Positions 1-7,560 of a DNA stretch of 64,000 nucleotides are shown here, one piece after another; position 1 is the first letter of the stretch, and each line of letters starts with the position of its first letter. Below the pieces are notes generated by a model that had not been told where the DNA came from, made no database searches, and saw only the letters and a program-made list of their open reading frames with translations. The position numbers and the translations under genes are program-made. This DNA is from Betaproteobacteria bacterium (lineage in GTDB: Bacteria > Pseudomonadota > Gammaproteobacteria > Burkholderiales > SG8-41): contig JACPTK010000049.1 of assembly GCA_016192825.1 (NCBI GenBank), positions 1-64,000 of the forward strand. Direction: 5' to 3'.

Positions 1-133
1 CTGTCACTATGAGCGCGCGCACTGCGGCGGCGATTGCTTGCATGAGAGCCGGATGCGGGAAACCTGCACGTCCGGTTCGACGAGGGGGGAGGGGTAGTGT
101 TACTTTGTGACACTACTTCCTCCTCTACTCTAC
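1..133 (+). mobile_element. 3' end of a group II intron (domains V and VI)
   Basis: Positions 46-78 fold as intron domain V. It opens with GAGCC carrying the AGC catalytic triad at 47-49, has a GAAA loop at 59-62, and closes with GGTTC at 74-78. Directly after it, 82-126 forms a long domain VI-like stem: 94-103 pairs with 107-116, extended by the G-rich and C/T-rich flanks. A127 is a candidate branch-point adenosine and the intron probably ends in AC near 133. The reverse transcriptase/maturase and the rest of the ribozyme would lie upstream, outside the window. The intron ends a few bases from the stop codon of the convergent methyltransferase gene. The exact 3' splice site and intron class cannot be fixed from this fragment. 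Confidence 0.8.
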
Positions 134-136
134 CGG

Positions 137-1288
137 CTAAATTCCGGTTGTCCGCCGCATGCTCCCCGCAATCAGCTTGTACTCGAACAGCCGGCACTCC
201 AGCGCGCCGTTGTAGAGCGGCGTGCGCTTCGAGGCCTTGAGGCCGATCAGCTTGGCGAGCCGCAGGTCGGCGGTGAAGATGTAGGCGGTCCAGCCGGCGT
301 AACGCTGCTTCAGCGCGTCGCCCAGCTTCGGGTAGAAGGCCGCCAGCTCCGCGTCGTCGCCGAGCCGCTCCCCGTACGGGGGATTCATCACCGCGATGCC
401 GGCGGCCGCGGGCGGGGCACCGTCGAGGATGTCCATTTGCTTGAGCTGCACGGCGCCCGCGATCCCCGCCGCCGCCAGGTTATCGCGCGCGAGCCCGAGA
501 ACCGTCCCGGATTTGTCGCTGCCATGGATCGGGAGCGCATGCGCCGGCTTGCGTCGCGCTCTCGCCTTGTCGCGCAAGGCGCGCCACGTCTTTTCCTCGA
601 AATTCTCCAGTTTCTCGAAACCGAAGGACCGGTTCGCTCCCGGCGCGGCGTCGAGCGCCATCATCGCCGCTTCAACCAGGAAGGTCCCGCCGCCGCACAT
701 GGGGTCGTAGAGCGGCGTGGGCGCGGACCAACCCGCGAGCTTGAGTATCCCGGCCGCAAGGTTCTCCCGTAATGGCGCATCACCGCCGGTGATGCGCCAT
801 CCGCGCTTGAACAGCGGATCGCCGGAGGTGTCGAGGTAGAACGTGGCCTGATCGCGCGTCAGGAAGACGTGGATGCGAACGTCGGGGGACTCGGTATTGA
901 CGTCGGGACGCGCGCCGCGCGCCGCGCGAAACGCATCGCACGCGGCGTCCTTGACCCGCAACGTGATGAAGTCGAGGCTCTTGAGCGGTGACTTGATCGC
1001 AGATACGTTGACGCGAAGGGTGCGGCGGACGTCAAAGAGCCGCGGCCACGGCAGCACGCGCGCCGCATCGAAGACGTCGTGCTCGCTGCGGTATCGGGCG
1101 TGCCCGACCTGCCACAACACCCGGCTCGCCACGCGGCTCTCGAGGTTGGCGGCGTAGCACAGCGTGAGGTCGCCGCCGAACGCGACGCCGCCGTCAACCG
1201 GGCTGACGTCCCGCGCGCCCAGCGCGGCCAGCTCGTCCGCCAGCACCCGCTCGAGACCGCGGGGGCAGGTGGCGAAGAATTGCTCCAT
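137..1288 (-). CDS. rlmL: THUMP-domain 23S rRNA (guanine-N2)-methyltransferase, RlmL type
   Basis: Class I SAM-dependent RNA methyltransferase of 383 residues, acting on 23S rRNA in the cytosol. The N-terminal ferredoxin-like/THUMP half covers about residues 1-160. The Rossmann methyltransferase half follows, with motif I around DPMCGGGTFLVEAA (about 195-208) and the N2-guanine signature NPPYGER near 305. The length fits the stand-alone RlmL half; the RlmK half found fused in gammaproteobacteria is absent, as is usual in betaproteobacteria. The ATG start is clear. The gene ends next to the group II intron tail. RlmL is the best family name, but a related THUMP guanine-N2 methyltransferase cannot be excluded. 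Confidence 0.88.
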   Translation of the reverse strand: MEQFFATCPRGLERVLADELAALGARDVSPVDGGVAFGGDLTLCYAANLESRVASRVLWQVGHARYRSEHDVFDAARVLPWPRLFDVRRTLRVNVSAIKSPLKSLDFITLRVKDAACDAFRAARGARPDVNTESPDVRIHVFLTRDQATFYLDTSGDPLFKRGWRITGGDAPLRENLAAGILKLAGWSAPTPLYDPMCGGGTFLVEAAMMALDAAPGANRSFGFEKLENFEEKTWRALRDKARARRKPAHALPIHGSDKSGTVLGLARDNLAAAGIAGAVQLKQMDILDGAPPAAAGIAVMNPPYGERLGDDAELAAFYPKLGDALKQRYAGWTAYIFTADLRLAKLIGLKASKRTPLYNGALECRLFEYKLIAGSMRRTTGI

Positions 1289-1302
1289 TCGCGTGAGAAG
1301 AC

Positions 1303-1326
1303 GGGAGATCGGGAGATCGGGAGGTC
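1303..1326. repeat. short tandem array, 8-base unit GGGAGATC
   Basis: Three units (GGGAGATC, GGGAGATC, GGGAGGTC) lie just upstream of the rlmL start. About 50 bases further on, a degenerate array of CTCACG-containing 8-mers follows in the gap before the next gene. This is one of the few arrays in the window with a unit that is not 7 bases. Confidence 0.75.
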
Positions 1327-1400
1327 GGAAGGGAGAAATAACCTGTTGATTCGCTCTCCCGCTCTCACGTCCTCACGCCCTCACGCTCTCCCGGATCCTA

Positions 1401-2189
1401 TCAAGCTTTGGCGCGTACGACCGGATTTCTGAGTGTGCCAATATCTTTCTGGATCACCTCGACCGTGTCGCCGTCCTTCAAGTCCGGCTCGGTCGCGCCG
1501 TCGGTGCCGAGCCAGATCACGTCGCCGGGCCACAGCGTCATGTACTTCGAGATCTCGGAGATATACCGCTGCGCCGAGAACAGCATCTTGCCGGTGTCGT
1601 ACTCGGCCGCGGTCGTCCCGTTCACCTTGATCGTGACGGTGAGCTTCATGGGATCCAGCCCGGTGGCGATGAACGGCCCCATCGGCTTGAAGGTGTCGCT
1701 GTTCTTCGCCCGCCACAGGGTGCGGTCCTGCTTCTGCCAGGTCCGCTCGCTGACGTCGTTGCCGAGGGTGTAGCCAAGCACGCAGGAGAGGGCGTCTTTC
1801 TCGGACAGGTTGCGGGCGCGCTTCCCGATCACGGCGACGAGCTCGCCCTCGAACTGGACCGGACCGGGCGAATCGGCGGGAATGACGATCGCCTCGCCGG
1901 TCGCGACGAGCGCGTTGTTCGCGCGGTAGCCGACGTCCGCTTTTTCGGGCAGCTTGGTGTTCGTGCCTTTGCGCTTGTTGGCCCACTCGACGTGCGCGGC
2001 GTAATTGAGCCCCGCGCAGTAGAAGGTGGGCGGCACGCAGGGAATCAGCGTCTTCAACGCGGAGAGCGGTTGCTTCTTCGATGTCGTCTTGTAGTTGTCG
2101 AAGATTGAGCCTTCCAGCTCGGTCACCTGGTCGCCCTCGACGGCGCCGTAGAAAACACGCCCCTGCTGCTCGAAACGGCCGAATTTCAT
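1401..2189 (-). CDS. fumarylacetoacetate hydrolase family protein
   Basis: Protein of 262 residues starting MKFGRFEQQGRVFYG; the reading frame is open further upstream but is low-complexity there, so the ATG at 2189 is preferred. The C-terminal FAH fold is recognisable: FYCAGLNYAAHVEWANK is the active-site loop, the metal-binding acidic residues are in QFEGELVAVIGKRARN, and later GYTLGNDVSERTWQ and WLGTDGATEPDLKDGD match the family. Members cleave C-C bonds in 2,4-diketo acids or decarboxylate oxaloacetate using Mg2+; the substrate here is not predictable. A second FAH gene lies at 28110-28799. A heptamer array sits directly upstream of this start. Confidence 0.85.
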   Translation of the reverse strand: MKFGRFEQQGRVFYGAVEGDQVTELEGSIFDNYKTTSKKQPLSALKTLIPCVPPTFYCAGLNYAAHVEWANKRKGTNTKLPEKADVGYRANNALVATGEAIVIPADSPGPVQFEGELVAVIGKRARNLSEKDALSCVLGYTLGNDVSERTWQKQDRTLWRAKNSDTFKPMGPFIATGLDPMKLTVTIKVNGTTAAEYDTGKMLFSAQRYISEISKYMTLWPGDVIWLGTDGATEPDLKDGDTVEVIQKDIGTLRNPVVRAKA

Positions 2190-2207
2190 GATCGCCCCCT
2201 TGAAGCG

Positions 2208-2235
2208 GTGAATAGTGAATGGTGAGTGGTGAGCG
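2208..2235. repeat. heptamer array (GTGANNN)4
   Basis: Four exact 7-base units, GTGAATA, GTGAATG, GTGAGTG and GTGAGCG, fill the junction between the HIRAN gene and the FAH gene. The GTGA core is constant and the last three bases vary. Confidence 0.85.
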
Positions 2236-2245
2236 GGAAAAGCGC

Positions 2246-2632
2246 CTATTGCAGCGGCGCGACGATCTCGAACTCGATGCGCACGCTGTGGTTGCGGTTT
2301 TCCCTCAGGCCGGCCACCCGCGCTTCGAGCGCCGCGCCGCGGTCCAGCTGGCGCGCGACCGCGGCGTTGTCGCGGCGCGGCACGTAGCCGAGCTTGACGC
2401 CGCGCCACTCGACGCGGACCGCGTTGGCATCATACGGATTATCCGGCTCGCGCACCAGTTCGAGGCGGTCGCCCGCCTTCATTTCCCGCCACACTTCCCG
2501 GCCGCCGTAATGCCGGAAGCCGGCCAGCGGGGAGCGCTGCACCACGATGACCGCCTCGGCGCCCCATGATGGCGGGGTGCTGGCCGCGACGGCCAAGGCC
2601 ATCGCGGCCAGCAATTTCATTCCCGGGTTCAT
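2246..2632 (-). CDS. secreted HIRAN-domain protein
   Basis: Small protein of 128 residues. Residues 1-24 form a signal peptide (MKLLAAMALAVAAS...SWGA), so the mature protein is predicted periplasmic. The remainder is a single HIRAN domain: SPLAGFRHYGG near 33-43, LVREPDNPYDANAVRVEW near 59-76, and KLGYVPRRDNAAVARQLD after it, which is the classic pattern. HIRAN domains elsewhere bind single-stranded DNA ends in helicases such as HLTF and Rad5. A stand-alone exported form is known in bacteria without a settled function. Neighbours (FAH hydrolase, hemJ) give no functional hint. Confidence 0.82.
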   Translation of the reverse strand: MNPGMKLLAAMALAVAASTPPSWGAEAVIVVQRSPLAGFRHYGGREVWREMKAGDRLELVREPDNPYDANAVRVEWRGVKLGYVPRRDNAAVARQLDRGAALEARVAGLRENRNHSVRIEFEIVAPLQ

Positions 2633-2666
2633 ATAAAGTTTACCGGCGATCGAACCGGTAAACCTC

Positions 2667-3080
2667 CTAGAACGGCTTGACGACGGTCAGGATGACAACG
2701 ACGATCAGGATGACCGTCGGGAACTCGTTGAACCAGCGGTACCAGACGTGGCTGCGGGTGTTGCGGTCACCCCGGAAGTCGCGCATCAGCTTGCCGCACC
2801 AGAGATGGTAGCCGACCAGCAGGACGACCAGCGGGAGCTTCGCGTGCAGCCAGCCGCCGGTGACGCCGTAGCCCAGCCACAGCCACAGGCCGAAGGCGAG
2901 CGTCAGCGCCGCGCCCGGCGCCATGATGCCGTAATAGAGCTTGCGCTCCATGACCTTGAAGCGCTCGCGTCCCGGCGCGTCCTCCGTCATGGCGTGATAG
3001 ACGAACAGCCGCGGCAGGTAGAACAGGCCCGCGAACCACGCCACCAGGAAGATCAAATGGAGTGACTTGACCCACAACAT
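2667..3080 (-). CDS. hemJ: HemJ-type protoporphyrinogen IX oxidase
   Basis: Integral membrane protein of 137 residues with four hydrophobic segments. It starts MLWVKSLHLIFLVAWFAGLF, where the conserved His and Trp of the HemJ/UPF0093 family are seen, and continues with YLPRLFVYH and MERKLYYGIMAPG. HemJ oxidises protoporphyrinogen IX to protoporphyrin IX, the penultimate haem step, in bacteria lacking HemG and HemY. Length is normal for the family. The C-terminal WYRWFNEFPT segment is also typical. No other haem genes are adjacent. Confidence 0.87.
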   Translation of the reverse strand: MLWVKSLHLIFLVAWFAGLFYLPRLFVYHAMTEDAPGRERFKVMERKLYYGIMAPGAALTLAFGLWLWLGYGVTGGWLHAKLPLVVLLVGYHLWCGKLMRDFRGDRNTRSHVWYRWFNEFPTVILIVVVILTVVKPF

Positions 3081-3113
3081 GGGGATCCAGTCTAGCGCAG
3101 TCGGACGGATTCC

Positions 3114-3141
3114 AGCTGCGAGCTGCGGGCTTTGAGCTGCG
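3114..3141. repeat. heptamer array (AGCTGCG)n
   Basis: Units AGCTGCG, AGCTGCG, GGCTTTG and AGCTGCG lie in the gap between hemJ and the ABC permease. A second array of a different heptamer follows 60 bases later. Confidence 0.7.
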
Positions 3142-3203
3142 AGTCGCCGTAAATCCTTGCGAACCCGGGCTGTTATGGCCTCTAGCCGCCAGCTGGCCGC
3201 TGA

Positions 3204-3238
3204 TAGCTCATAGCCCGTAGCTCAAAGCTCGCGGCTCA
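3204..3238. repeat. heptamer array (TAGCTCA-like)5
   Basis: Units TAGCTCA, TAGCCCG, TAGCTCA, AAGCTCG and CGGCTCA run into the stop codon of the ABC permease gene, so the last unit overlaps the coding end. Confidence 0.75.
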
Positions 3239-4021
3239 CTTGAGCAGGCGGCGTCGCGTCAGCACCAGCGCGAGGTAGAAGCCGGCCACCGCGTAGGCGG
3301 CCAGCACGCAGACGTGCAACGCGATACCGGAGGGGACGGCGCCGCTCATCAGCGGGCGGGCCAGCTCCACCGCGTGGGTGAGGGGCAGGAACGCTGTCAC
3401 GACCTGCAGCGGGGCGGGCAGTTGCGACACGGGGAAGAACACCCCGGACACCAGCATCATGGGCGTGATCACCAGCGTGAAGTAGTACATGAAGAAGTCG
3501 TAGCTGGGGGAGAGCGCCGTCATGACGAGACCCAGGCTGGCGAAGGTCAGCCCCGTGAGGAACACGACGGGAATCACCCACAACGCGGCCGGCGAGTGGA
3601 CCAGCCCGAGCACCCACGCCACCAGCAGTACCGCCATGCCCGAAAGAAAGCTCTTGCTTGCCGCCCAGACGACCTCGCCCAGCACCACGTCGTCGAGCGT
3701 GACCGGGGCGTTCATGATCGCGTCCCACGTCTTCTGCACGTGCATGCGTGAGAAGCCCGAGTACATCACCTCGAACGAGGCGCTCATCATGGTGCTCGAG
3801 CACACGATGCCGGTGGCGAGGAAGGCGATGTAGGACATGCCGCCCACGTCGGAGAGCATCGCGCCGAGCCCGTAGCCCAGCCCCAGCATGTAGATCAGGG
3901 GATCGGCGAGGTTGCCGAGCATCGAGGGCACGGCGAGCTTGCGCCAGACCAGCGAATTGCGGCGCCACACGTGGAGGTGCCGCGTGCTGAATGCCGGAAA
4001 TGCCAGGGTCTTCGTGTTCAC
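3236..4021 (-). CDS. ABC-2 type exporter permease (NodJ-like)
   Basis: Permease of 261 residues with six predicted membrane helices and the ABC-2 family pattern. The conserved cytoplasmic stretch is FSRMHVQKTWDAIMNAPVTLDD near 95-115, followed by helices such as WVIPVVFLTGLTFASLGLVMTAL. It resembles NodJ and the daunorubicin-resistance permeases. It forms an exporter with the ATPase encoded just upstream (4123-5049); the two genes are about 100 bases apart. The substrate is unknown. NodIJ-like pairs are common in betaproteobacteria with no link to nodulation. Confidence 0.87.
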   Translation of the reverse strand: MNTKTLAFPAFSTRHLHVWRRNSLVWRKLAVPSMLGNLADPLIYMLGLGYGLGAMLSDVGGMSYIAFLATGIVCSSTMMSASFEVMYSGFSRMHVQKTWDAIMNAPVTLDDVVLGEVVWAASKSFLSGMAVLLVAWVLGLVHSPAALWVIPVVFLTGLTFASLGLVMTALSPSYDFFMYYFTLVITPMMLVSGVFFPVSQLPAPLQVVTAFLPLTHAVELARPLMSGAVPSGIALHVCVLAAYAVAGFYLALVLTRRRLLK

Positions 4022-4091
4022 GTCAGTTCCTCACTTCTGCCAGTCAAAAAGTGATTCGTTTCTCGTCTGCCTGATTCATCGGTTTGCTGGT

Positions 4092-4119
4092 AACGAGCAA
4101 CGAGGAACGAGCAACGAGT
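4092..4119. repeat. heptamer array (AACGAGC)4
   Basis: Four 7-base units, AACGAGC, AACGAGG, AACGAGC and AACGAGT, sit between the ATPase stop codon and the permease start. Confidence 0.8.
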
Positions 4120-4122
4120 CGC

Positions 4123-5049
4123 CTAGTCCCTTAGCTCGCGCCCCGTCAATTTGAGAAAGACGTCCTCGAGGTTGGCCTGGCGGTGCAGGTAGCGCAGCGC
4201 GTCCTGCTGGTCAAGGTTTTGCACCAGCGGGCCGGCATCGCGCGCGTAGCAGAACACGGTCTCGCCCGCCTGCTCGCAGCGTACGCTGCGCGCGCGGCCG
4301 AATTCCCGCGCCCAGCGCCCGGCGCCGTCCCCGTACACTTCCACCACCTGCGGCTCGATGTGGCGCGCGATCAGCTCGCGCGGCGCGCCTTGCGCGATGA
4401 TGCGGCCGCGGTCGAGGATCGCGAGCCGGTGGGCGAGCCGCTCCGCCTCGTCCATGAAGTGCGTGGTGAGGAAGATGGTCTTGCCCTGGGCGAGCAGTCG
4501 GCGCAGCCGCTCCCAGATGAGGTGCCGTGCCTGGGGATCGAGACCGGTGGTGGGCTCGTCCAGGAAGATCAGGTCGGGATCGTTGATGAGCGCGCGCGCG
4601 AGCGTGAGCCGCCGCTTCATGCCGCCGGAAAGCGTCTGGATGCGCGAGTCCGCGCGCGGGCCGAGCCCCGCGAATTCGAGCAGGGCGGGAATGCGGCTGC
4701 GGACCTCCGCCGCGGCCAGCCCGAAATAGCGGCCGTACACCAGGAGGTTCTCCTCCACGGTGAAGTCCGGGTCGAGGTTGTCCGCCTGCGGCACGACGCC
4801 GACGCGGCGCCGCGCTTCGCGCGCCCGTTCCGGCACCGGCAGCCCCAGCACCTCGATCCTCCCGCCGTCGGGGTCGATCAGCCCGAGGCACAGGCGCAGC
4901 GTGGTGGTCTTGCCCGCGCCGTTGGGGCCGAGCAGCCCGAAACATTCGCCCGGCCTGAGCTCGAGGTCGATGCCGGCCACGACCTCCTGGCCGGAATAGC
5001 TCTTGCGCAATCCGCTCGCGCGCAGGCAGGAGGCGTTATCAGAATTCAT
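4123..5049 (-). CDS. ABC exporter ATP-binding protein (NodI-like)
   Basis: Nucleotide-binding subunit of about 308 residues. It shows Walker [14 protein letters not shown]-loop [11 protein letters not shown], signature [15 protein letters not shown], Walker [15 protein letters not shown] and H-loop [11 protein letters not shown], in that order. The roughly 100-residue C-terminal extension (from [13 protein letters not shown] onward) is typical of NodI/DrrA subunits. It pairs with the downstream permease. The frame is open to 5094; ATG at 5049 gives a start close to family members, with ATG at 5073 as the alternative. Neither has a clear ribosome binding site. Confidence 0.88.
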   Translation of the reverse strand: MNSDNASCLRASGLRKSYSGQEVVAGIDLELRPGECFGLLGPNGAGKTTTLRLCLGLIDPDGGRIEVLGLPVPERAREARRRVGVVPQADNLDPDFTVEENLLVYGRYFGLAAAEVRSRIPALLEFAGLGPRADSRIQTLSGGMKRRLTLARALINDPDLIFLDEPTTGLDPQARHLIWERLRRLLAQGKTIFLTTHFMDEAERLAHRLAILDRGRIIAQGAPRELIARHIEPQVVEVYGDGAGRWAREFGRARSVRCEQAGETVFCYARDAGPLVQNLDQQDALRYLHRQANLEDVFLKLTGRELRD

Positions 5050-5081
5050 CCCGAACGGGTCCGCCCGTGTCATCGGCGGCG

Positions 5082-5717
5082 TCAGCCGCGGCAATAACGA
5101 ACGACGAGGTCGGCGAGCCGGTTGAGCCGGCCGTGGAAAAAATGCTCGCCGCCGGGCACCACCACCACCGGCAAGCCCTGGGGCCGCGCCCAGTCGAGCA
5201 CCGCCGCCAGCGGCACGACGTCGTCGCGCTCGCCGTGGATCACCAGCGTGTCCGCGGGCACGGTCTCGGAGGGAAAGCGGTTGACCGCGGGGCCCACCAG
5301 CACCATGAACGCCGGCTTCAGGCGTTTCGCGACGCGCGTCTGCACGAAGCTGCCGAAGGAGAAACCCGCGAGCGCCAGGGGCAGGCCGCCGAAATGATTC
5401 GCCAGATAGCCGGCGACGGCCACCAGATCGTCGGTCTCGCCGCGTCCCTCGTCGTGGCTGCCTTCGGAGGCGCCCACGCCGCGGAAATTGGGCCGCGCCG
5501 CCACGTAGCCCAGCGCGAAGAACGCCTTGGCGAGCGTGGTGACCACCTTGTTGTCCTTGGTGCCGCCCTGCAGCGGGTTGGGATGCGCGACCAGCGCGAC
5601 GCCGCGCCGAGCGCCGCCGGGGTCGTTGACGTCGGTCTCGATCTTCCCCGCCGGCCCCTCGATCATCACCCGCGTGAGCGAGGCGGCGGGAAGCGGTCGG
5701 ACCTCTATCTTGGACAT
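5082..5717 (-). CDS. alpha/beta hydrolase family protein
   Basis: Protein of 211 residues from the ATG at 5717 ([13 protein letters not shown]). It has a short alpha/beta hydrolase fold: [17 protein letters not shown] near the first strand, FRGVGASEG as the oxyanion/HG-like loop, nucleophile elbow GFSFGSF (Ser), acid in HGERDDVVP and catalytic His in GGEHFFHG. This pattern matches the stand-alone CocE/NonD-related or 'OsmC/dienelactone-like' small hydrolases of proteobacteria. The substrate is not predictable. It lies just upstream of the ABC ATPase gene on the same strand. Confidence 0.83.
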   Translation of the reverse strand: MSKIEVRPLPAASLTRVMIEGPAGKIETDVNDPGGARRGVALVAHPNPLQGGTKDNKVVTTLAKAFFALGYVAARPNFRGVGASEGSHDEGRGETDDLVAVAGYLANHFGGLPLALAGFSFGSFVQTRVAKRLKPAFMVLVGPAVNRFPSETVPADTLVIHGERDDVVPLAAVLDWARPQGLPVVVVPGGEHFFHGRLNRLADLVVRYCRG

Positions 5718-5884
5718 GGGGCGGGAAACGGGTGCACGAGTTCGGGAGTACCGAAATGGGTTGCCAATCCGACCGCTTGATGGCCGGACGCCTGTGGACA
5801 TGACCGGTGCGGCGTGATGGGTACGGCGCGCTTGTGGTTCAGGGTATTAGGCGGCGACCGCTGGGAATCGTCGTTCCCCAATTC

Positions 5885-5922
5885 AACGGCTTCGCATCGC
5901 GAAAGCTAGATGCGAAGCCGTT
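5885..5922. terminator. perfect hairpin overlapping a gene end
   Basis: A 14-base arm AACGGCTTCGCATC (5885-5898) is mirrored exactly at 5909-5922. The ferredoxin stop codon (5906-5908) lies in the loop, and the last codons of the gene form one arm. No T-run follows on the minus strand, so a role as terminator or 3' stabiliser is inferred from position only. Confidence 0.6.
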
Positions 5923-6214
5923 CGACGATGCGGCCGTTGACGAGGTGCTCGTTGATGATTTCCTCGATGTCGGACTGGTCCACGTAGGTGTACCAGACGG
6001 CGTCGGGATAGACCACCATCACCGGTCCTTCCTTGCAGCGGTCGAGGCAGCCCGACTGGTTGATGCGGACCTTGCCGGGCCCGGAAAGCGTGAGCTGCTT
6101 GACGCGGTCCTTGGCGTAGTCGCGCATTTTCTGCGAGCCGCCGTTATTGCAGCACTGCTCGCCTTCCGGGCGCTGGTTGCAGCAGAAAAAAACGTGCTTG
6201 TCGTAATAGCTCAT
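5906..6214 (-). CDS. thioredoxin-like [2Fe-2S] ferredoxin
   Basis: Small soluble protein of 102 residues starting MSYYDKHVFFCCNQRPEG. Cysteine positions (FFCCNQ, EQCCNNGGS, SGCLDRCKEGP) fit the thioredoxin-like [2Fe-2S] ferredoxin family related to NuoE. VMVVYPDAVWYTYVD and the C-terminal IIEEHL-type helix are typical of the betaproteobacterial form. It probably acts as an electron carrier; the partner is unknown. The gene ends inside a perfect hairpin. Confidence 0.87.
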   Translation of the reverse strand: MSYYDKHVFFCCNQRPEGEQCCNNGGSQKMRDYAKDRVKQLTLSGPGKVRINQSGCLDRCKEGPVMVVYPDAVWYTYVDQSDIEEIINEHLVNGRIVERLRI

Positions 6215-6372
6215 GGCGAAATGGTTGGCAGGAATGGATAGCAGGCGCTGCTCGAATTGAACGGCGCCGGCATGGCGGCGTCCGTTCCTATTCGGGGTGA
6301 GGCGGCGTGCCATTGCGACACCCTGCCCGTAATTATAACTGACGCCGTCCCCGCGGCCGGCGTCCGCGCCGC

Positions 6373-7491
6373 TCACTGCCGCCGTGCCAGCAGCGCGTAG
6401 AGCAGAAAACCGGTCGCGAGCAGCGGCCACAGCTCGGACAGCGCGCGCACGATGCCGGAGAAGCTGAAGAAATGGCTCGGCCGTCCGGCCAGCAGCCGCG
6501 GCGGGACGCTCTGGTAGGGGTTGTCGGGCGCAAGGTTGATCGCCACGGTCGCGACCACGATGCACGCGGCCGCGATGGCAAGCTGCGCGCGACGCGGCAG
6601 GCGCGCCGCGCCGTAGAGCAGCGCCCCGCCGGCGGCGAGGCCGGCCAGGACGCCCGGGGTGAGCCACGCGAGCGGCGCGGCCGCCTGGACGAGCGCGGCG
6701 GCGGTGAAGATCTTGATAACGAGCGCCATGCCGATGACCGTTGCGATCACGGGCAGGGCGCGCGTGCCGGCGTGCATCAGGGCGGACAGCATCAGCCCGA
6801 CCCCCAGCAGGTTGAACAGCACCACCGCGGCCTCGCTGGCGAGGGCGAGTCCGGGCGTATGGATGAGGAGGTCGGGAAGGTCGAGCGTTGCGCGCAGGCT
6901 GCCGGTACCGAAGAGCCGCGCGGTGGGGTGGAATTGCGTGGCGAGCCAGAGCGCGGCGAGCACCAGGCCGGCGTCGGCCGTCATGCCGTCGAGGAACAGG
7001 CGCCGGCGCGCGGCGTGCAGCGTGCCGCCCAGGATTCTCGAGGGCGCAAACAGCGGCGCCGCCATCGCCCCGAGCAGCGCGCCCACGCTGTTGGCGAGCA
7101 GGTCCAGATTGGATGCGATGCGGGAGGGGAGGAACGCCTGCGCCGCTTCCATGGCGAGGCTCAGCAGCCCCGCGGCGATCGTGGCCGCGAATGCGCCTCG
7201 CGCCGGCCCGAAACGCGCGCCGAGGCCCATCGACAGCAGGAAGCCGAGCGGGACGTAGGCGCCCACGTTCACCGCCACGTCCTGCAGAATGATGAAGCGC
7301 GCCCAGGGCGCGTTCAGGAAATAGAGGACTTCCGCCGGCGGCACGCGCCAGCCGCGGAACGGTTGCAGGCTGGCATACGCGATGACAAGCAGATAAGCTA
7401 CGGCGAGTATCCACGCGAGCCGAACCGTGTGCGTGGAAAAACCCGCGTGCGCGGGGGGGTGGCTGCTTTCTGATGGTCCTGGAACCGTCAT
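6373..7491 (-). CDS. VanZ-like family membrane protein
   Basis: Membrane protein of 372 residues from the ATG at 7491 (MTVPGPSESS). The N-terminal half matches the VanZ-like domain: SLQPFRGW, DVAVNVGAYVPLGFLLS, and FLPSRIASNLDLLANSVGALLGA, where the N-x-G-x-x-x-P-x-G and D-x-x-x-N-x-x-G signatures are seen. The second half adds several further helices and a short soluble C-terminal stretch. Betaproteobacterial VanZ proteins of this length are common and their function is unknown. It diverges from the DHH gene across about 70 bases. Confidence 0.83.
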   Translation of the reverse strand: MTVPGPSESSHPPAHAGFSTHTVRLAWILAVAYLLVIAYASLQPFRGWRVPPAEVLYFLNAPWARFIILQDVAVNVGAYVPLGFLLSMGLGARFGPARGAFAATIAAGLLSLAMEAAQAFLPSRIASNLDLLANSVGALLGAMAAPLFAPSRILGGTLHAARRRLFLDGMTADAGLVLAALWLATQFHPTARLFGTGSLRATLDLPDLLIHTPGLALASEAAVVLFNLLGVGLMLSALMHAGTRALPVIATVIGMALVIKIFTAAALVQAAAPLAWLTPGVLAGLAAGGALLYGAARLPRRAQLAIAAACIVVATVAINLAPDNPYQSVPPRLLAGRPSHFFSFSGIVRALSELWPLLATGFLLYALLARRQ

Positions 7492-7560
7492 CGGTTGCTG
7501 AGGCGATTTGAGGCGCGCCGGACGCCCGGCGCCGGCCTCGAATTCGCACTGCGATGCGCC

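Noticed and set aside
107-772. Plus-strand open frame of 221 codons opposite rlmL
   Set aside because: It is antisense to a clear methyltransferase gene and shows no family pattern.
3236-5049. NodI/NodJ similarity as evidence for nodulation
   Set aside because: NodIJ-type exporters are widespread in betaproteobacteria; no nodA, nodB, nodC or nod boxes are seen.
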